Shown here: piece by piece, positions 5,333 to 7,309 of the stretch
How positions within the stretch are numbered: the stretch's first letter is position 1
How the letters are laid out: every line of letters begins with the position of its first letter
Assembly: GCA_007122215.1 (NCBI GenBank)
Contig: SKUG01000202.1
Coordinates: 1-7,309, forward strand
Direction of reading: 5' to 3'
Origin: Thermoleophilia bacterium
GTDB taxonomy: Bacteria > Actinomycetota > Thermoleophilia > Gaiellales > SKUG01
Length of the DNA stretch: 7,309 nt
The notes under the pieces: generated by a model
Told to the model about the DNA's origin: nothing
What the model saw: the letters and a program-made list of their open reading frames with translations, nothing else
Database searches by the model: none
Translations under genes and position numbers: made by a program

Positions 5333-7309
5333 TGGCCGACACCGTACGCCTGACGATCGACGGTCGCGAGGTCGAGGTCCCGCGCGGCACCGGGCTGGTC
5401 GAGGCCGCCGCCGAGGCCGAGATCGAGGTCCCGGTCTTCTGCTACGAGCCGCGCATCGGCCCGGCCGTGGGCGCCTGCCGGATGTGCCTGGTCGAGATCG
5501 AGGGCATGCCGAAGCTGCAGACGGCCTGCTCCACGCTCGCCGGCGAGGGCATGAACGTCACCACCGTCTCGGGCCGCGCCCGCGAGGCGCAGGAGGCAGT
5601 GCTCGAGTTCCTGCTGATCAACCACCCGCTCGACTGCCCGGTCTGCGACAAGGGCGGCGAGTGCCCCCTGCAGGACCAGGCGTTCCGCTGGGGGCCGGGC
5701 AGCTCGCGCTTCGGGGAGACCAAGCGCAACAACGACAAGCCGATCCCGATCAGCCCGCTGATCGCGCTCGACCGCGAGCGCTGCATCCTCTGCTACCGCT
5801 GCACCCGCTTCTCCGACGAGGTCAGCCAGGACAACCAGCTGATCGCCCGCGAGCGCGGCGCGAGCTCGGTGATCGCCACCTTCGAGGGGCGTCCGTACGA
5901 GGGGCACTTCTCGGGCAACATCATCGAGCTCTGCCCGGTCGGGGCGCTCACCAGCACCGAGTACCGGTTCCACGGCCGGCCCTGGGACACCGTCGACCTG
6001 CCCACCACCTGTGGCCTCTGCCCGGTCGGCTGCAACACCCACGCCACCGTCCGCGAGGGCCAGGTGCAGCGGGTGCTGAGCCGCCGCAACGATGCCGTCG
6101 ACGAGGGCTGGCTCTGCGACCGCGGACGCTTCAGCTACAGCTCCACGCACGCGCCCGGCCGCGTGACGATGCCCGAGCTCGGCAGCGATCCCGCAGCGCG
6201 GGCTGCCGTGAGCTGGGAGGTCGCGCTCGAGACCCTGCACGACCGCCTCGACGGCGACGACGGGACCCTCTGGCTGCTGTCGGGCAGCGAGACGCTCGAG
6301 GAGGCATGGGCGGTGCGCGAGCTTGCTGCCCGCACCGGCGGCCGCGTTCGCGCAGTGCCCGGCGGATCCAGCGCCGCGCCGGTCGCCGCCACCGCCCAGG
6401 CGCGGATTCCCGACCTGGAGTCGGCCACCGCGATCGTGGTGCTCGGCGACGAGGACCTCGCCGAGGTTGCGCCGATCGTCGACCTGCGCGTGCGCAAGGC
6501 GATGACCCGCCGTGGCGCGAGCGTGACGGTGATCGGTGCCGGCGCCACGGCCATCGAGCCGGCCGGGGCCGGGCTCGTGCCCGTCGCCCCCGGCGCGCTC
6601 GCCGACGCGGTCTCGACGCTGGCCGATGGCAGCCACGAGCTCTCTGCAGGCCTGGCAGCTGCCGCAACGGTGGTGCTGGTGGTGCCGGAGGGGCTGCTCG
6701 ATGCGGCGCAGCTCGCCGCGCTCGTGACCCCGCTGGGGCTCGATGCCGACGGCAGCGGGATCCTGGCGATTCCCTCCACGGCCAACGCCCGCGGGCTTGC
6801 CGCGATGGGCATCGGCGAGCTTGCGGCCGACGACGATGCCAGCGGCGGGCTCGTGCTGCTCGACGTCGACGTGGAGCGGCAGCTGGCGGGGCGCTGGGAT
6901 GCGCTGCGCGACTCCGCGCCGTGGATCGCCGCCGCGACCCAGTGGCATGGCGCCACGGCCGCTGCCGCAACGATCCTGCTGCCCGCAGCAGGACACCTCG
7001 AGCGCGAGGGCACGCTGGTCAGCCTCGACGGCCGCCTGCAGCGCCAGGCCGCGACCGTTCCCGCAGCAGGTGGCCGGGTGCAGCTGCAGTGGCTCACGGG
7101 CCTGCTGCGCCGCCGTGGCGAGACGATCCAGCCCCATCCAGGTGCGGTCTTCCGACGCCTGGCGGGAGCTGCCGACCTTCCGGGACGCTGGCCTGCGGCA
7201 AGCTACGGAGAGATCCCCGTCGACGGCATCGCCGGAACCACCGGTGGCGAGCACACCCGCCGCCGCACCGACGTGCCGGCAGCCCCCGCGGACGGGGTCG
7301 TGCTGCACG
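5332..7309 (+). CDS. nuoG: NADH-quinone oxidoreductase subunit G (75 kDa subunit), 3' truncated by the window
   Basis: NuoG carries most of the Fe-S wire between NuoF and NuoI. The frame is open for 659 codons to the window edge. Domains in order: a [2Fe-2S] ferredoxin domain with N1b ligands Cys37, Cys49, Cys52 and Cys66; the His-Cys segment for N5 with His98, Cys102, Cys105 and Cys111 (HPLDCPVCDKGGEC); a [4Fe-4S] domain for N4 with Cys151, Cys154, Cys157 and Cys201; and a molybdopterin-type Fe4S4 domain with Cys227, Cys230, Cys234 and Cys262, which should bind the extra cluster N7. From about residue 275 the molybdopterin-oxidoreductase-like part is Ala/Leu/Val-rich and weakly conserved, but keeps ILLPAAGHLEREGTLVSLDG near 550. 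That domain is thought to be cofactor-free in complex I. The ATG shares one base with the nuoF stop (TGATG) and has a full AGGAGG site. Its stop, and presumably nuoH, lie beyond the window. Confidence 0.96.
   Translation, partial: MADTVRLTIDGREVEVPRGTGLVEAAAEAEIEVPVFCYEPRIGPAVGACRMCLVEIEGMPKLQTACSTLAGEGMNVTTVSGRAREAQEAVLEFLLINHPLDCPVCDKGGECPLQDQAFRWGPGSSRFGETKRNNDKPIPISPLIALDRERCILCYRCTRFSDEVSQDNQLIARERGASSVIATFEGRPYEGHFSGNIIELCPVGALTSTEYRFHGRPWDTVDLPTTCGLCPVGCNTHATVREGQVQRVLSRRNDAVDEGWLCDRGRFSYSSTHAPGRVTMPELGSDPAARAAVSWEVALETLHDRLDGDDGTLWLLSGSETLEEAWAVRELAARTGGRVRAVPGGSSAAPVAATAQARIPDLESATAIVVLGDEDLAEVAPIVDLRVRKAMTRRGASVTVIGAGATAIEPAGAGLVPVAPGALADAVSTLADGSHELSAGLAAAATVVLVVPEGLLDAAQLAALVTPLGLDADGSGILAIPSTANARGLAAMGIGELAADDDASGGLVLLDVDVERQLAGRWDALRDSAPWIAAATQWHGATAAAATILLPAAGHLEREGTLVSLDGRLQRQAATVPAAGGRVQLQWLTGLLRRRGETIQPHPGAVFRRLAGAADLPGRWPAASYGEIPVDGIAGTTGGEHTRRRTDVPAAPADGVVLH

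Noticed and set aside
5309..7070. Three exact copies of CCCGCAGCAGG at 5309-5319, 6982-6992 and 7060-7070
   Set aside because: All three are in the coding frame and encode Pro-Ala-Ala-Gly. They are irregularly spaced, lack flanking similarity, and fit codon preference better than a regulatory or recombination repeat.
5137..7308. A 723-codon minus-strand open frame opposite nuoG and the end of nuoF
   Set aside because: Long antisense frames arise from GC-rich codon bias. Its product is low in complexity (Ala, Gly, Arg, Asp, His) with no recognisable domain, while the plus strand clearly encodes NuoG.
6172..7309. NuoG C-terminal part as an active molybdenum enzyme such as formate dehydrogenase
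   Set aside because: The gene sits in a full nuo operon, the N-terminal Fe-S domains are those of NuoG, and the molybdopterin-like part is degenerate with no visible catalytic Cys or selenocysteine site.
1..7309. A previously undescribed defence, mobile or biosynthetic system
   Set aside because: All sequence is accounted for by one hydrolase and seven canonical complex I genes with no intergenic room. No repeats, integrase or transposase genes, or unknown genes are present.

Overview
The window is a high-GC bacterial segment (most codons end in G or C) read entirely on the plus strand. It contains the 3' part of an isochorismatase-fold hydrolase gene followed by the first seven genes of a complex I operon (proton-pumping NADH:quinone oxidoreductase) in canonical order: nuoA, nuoB, nuoC, nuoD, nuoE, nuoF and a 3'-truncated nuoG. 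The base composition, the GTG starts, the unfused nuoC and nuoD, and the style of the NuoD and NuoG sequences suggest an actinobacterium. I lean towards a deep-branching lineage such as Thermoleophilia, but that placement is a guess from memory of family sequences.

Layout: 2-457 is the hydrolase, cut at its 5' end. 454-837 is nuoA (membrane). 834-1550 is nuoB (N2 cluster), 1547-2137 is nuoC and 2143-3375 is nuoD (quinone pocket). 3372-3899 is nuoE (N1a), 3896-5332 is nuoF (FMN, NADH site, N3) and 5332-7309 is nuoG (N1b, N5, N4, N7, then a molybdopterin-oxidoreductase-like part), which is still open at the window edge. Every junction overlaps by 1 or 4 bases except nuoC-nuoD, which is separated by 5 bases. 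There is no intergenic space, and I see no promoter, terminator, RNA gene, mobile element or CRISPR array. The genes are therefore probably translationally coupled on one mRNA whose promoter lies upstream of the window.

Function: NuoE, NuoF and NuoG form the electron-input module. NADH reduces FMN in NuoF, and electrons pass along the Fe-S clusters of NuoF and NuoG. They then pass through NuoI, which is outside the window, to N2 in NuoB. N2 reduces quinone in the pocket between NuoB and NuoD. NuoC is part of the connecting arm, and NuoA is a membrane subunit at the junction with the proton-pumping arm. The cluster and quinone ligands I checked are all present, so the genes look functional.

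Novelty: this is mostly a conserved housekeeping operon, and I found no undescribed system. The points worth a second look are the hydrolase that overlaps nuoA, the retained off-pathway N7 cluster in NuoG, a shift in alanine codon use within nuoG, the long NuoB termini, and single-residue departures from family signatures in NuoC, NuoE and NuoF.
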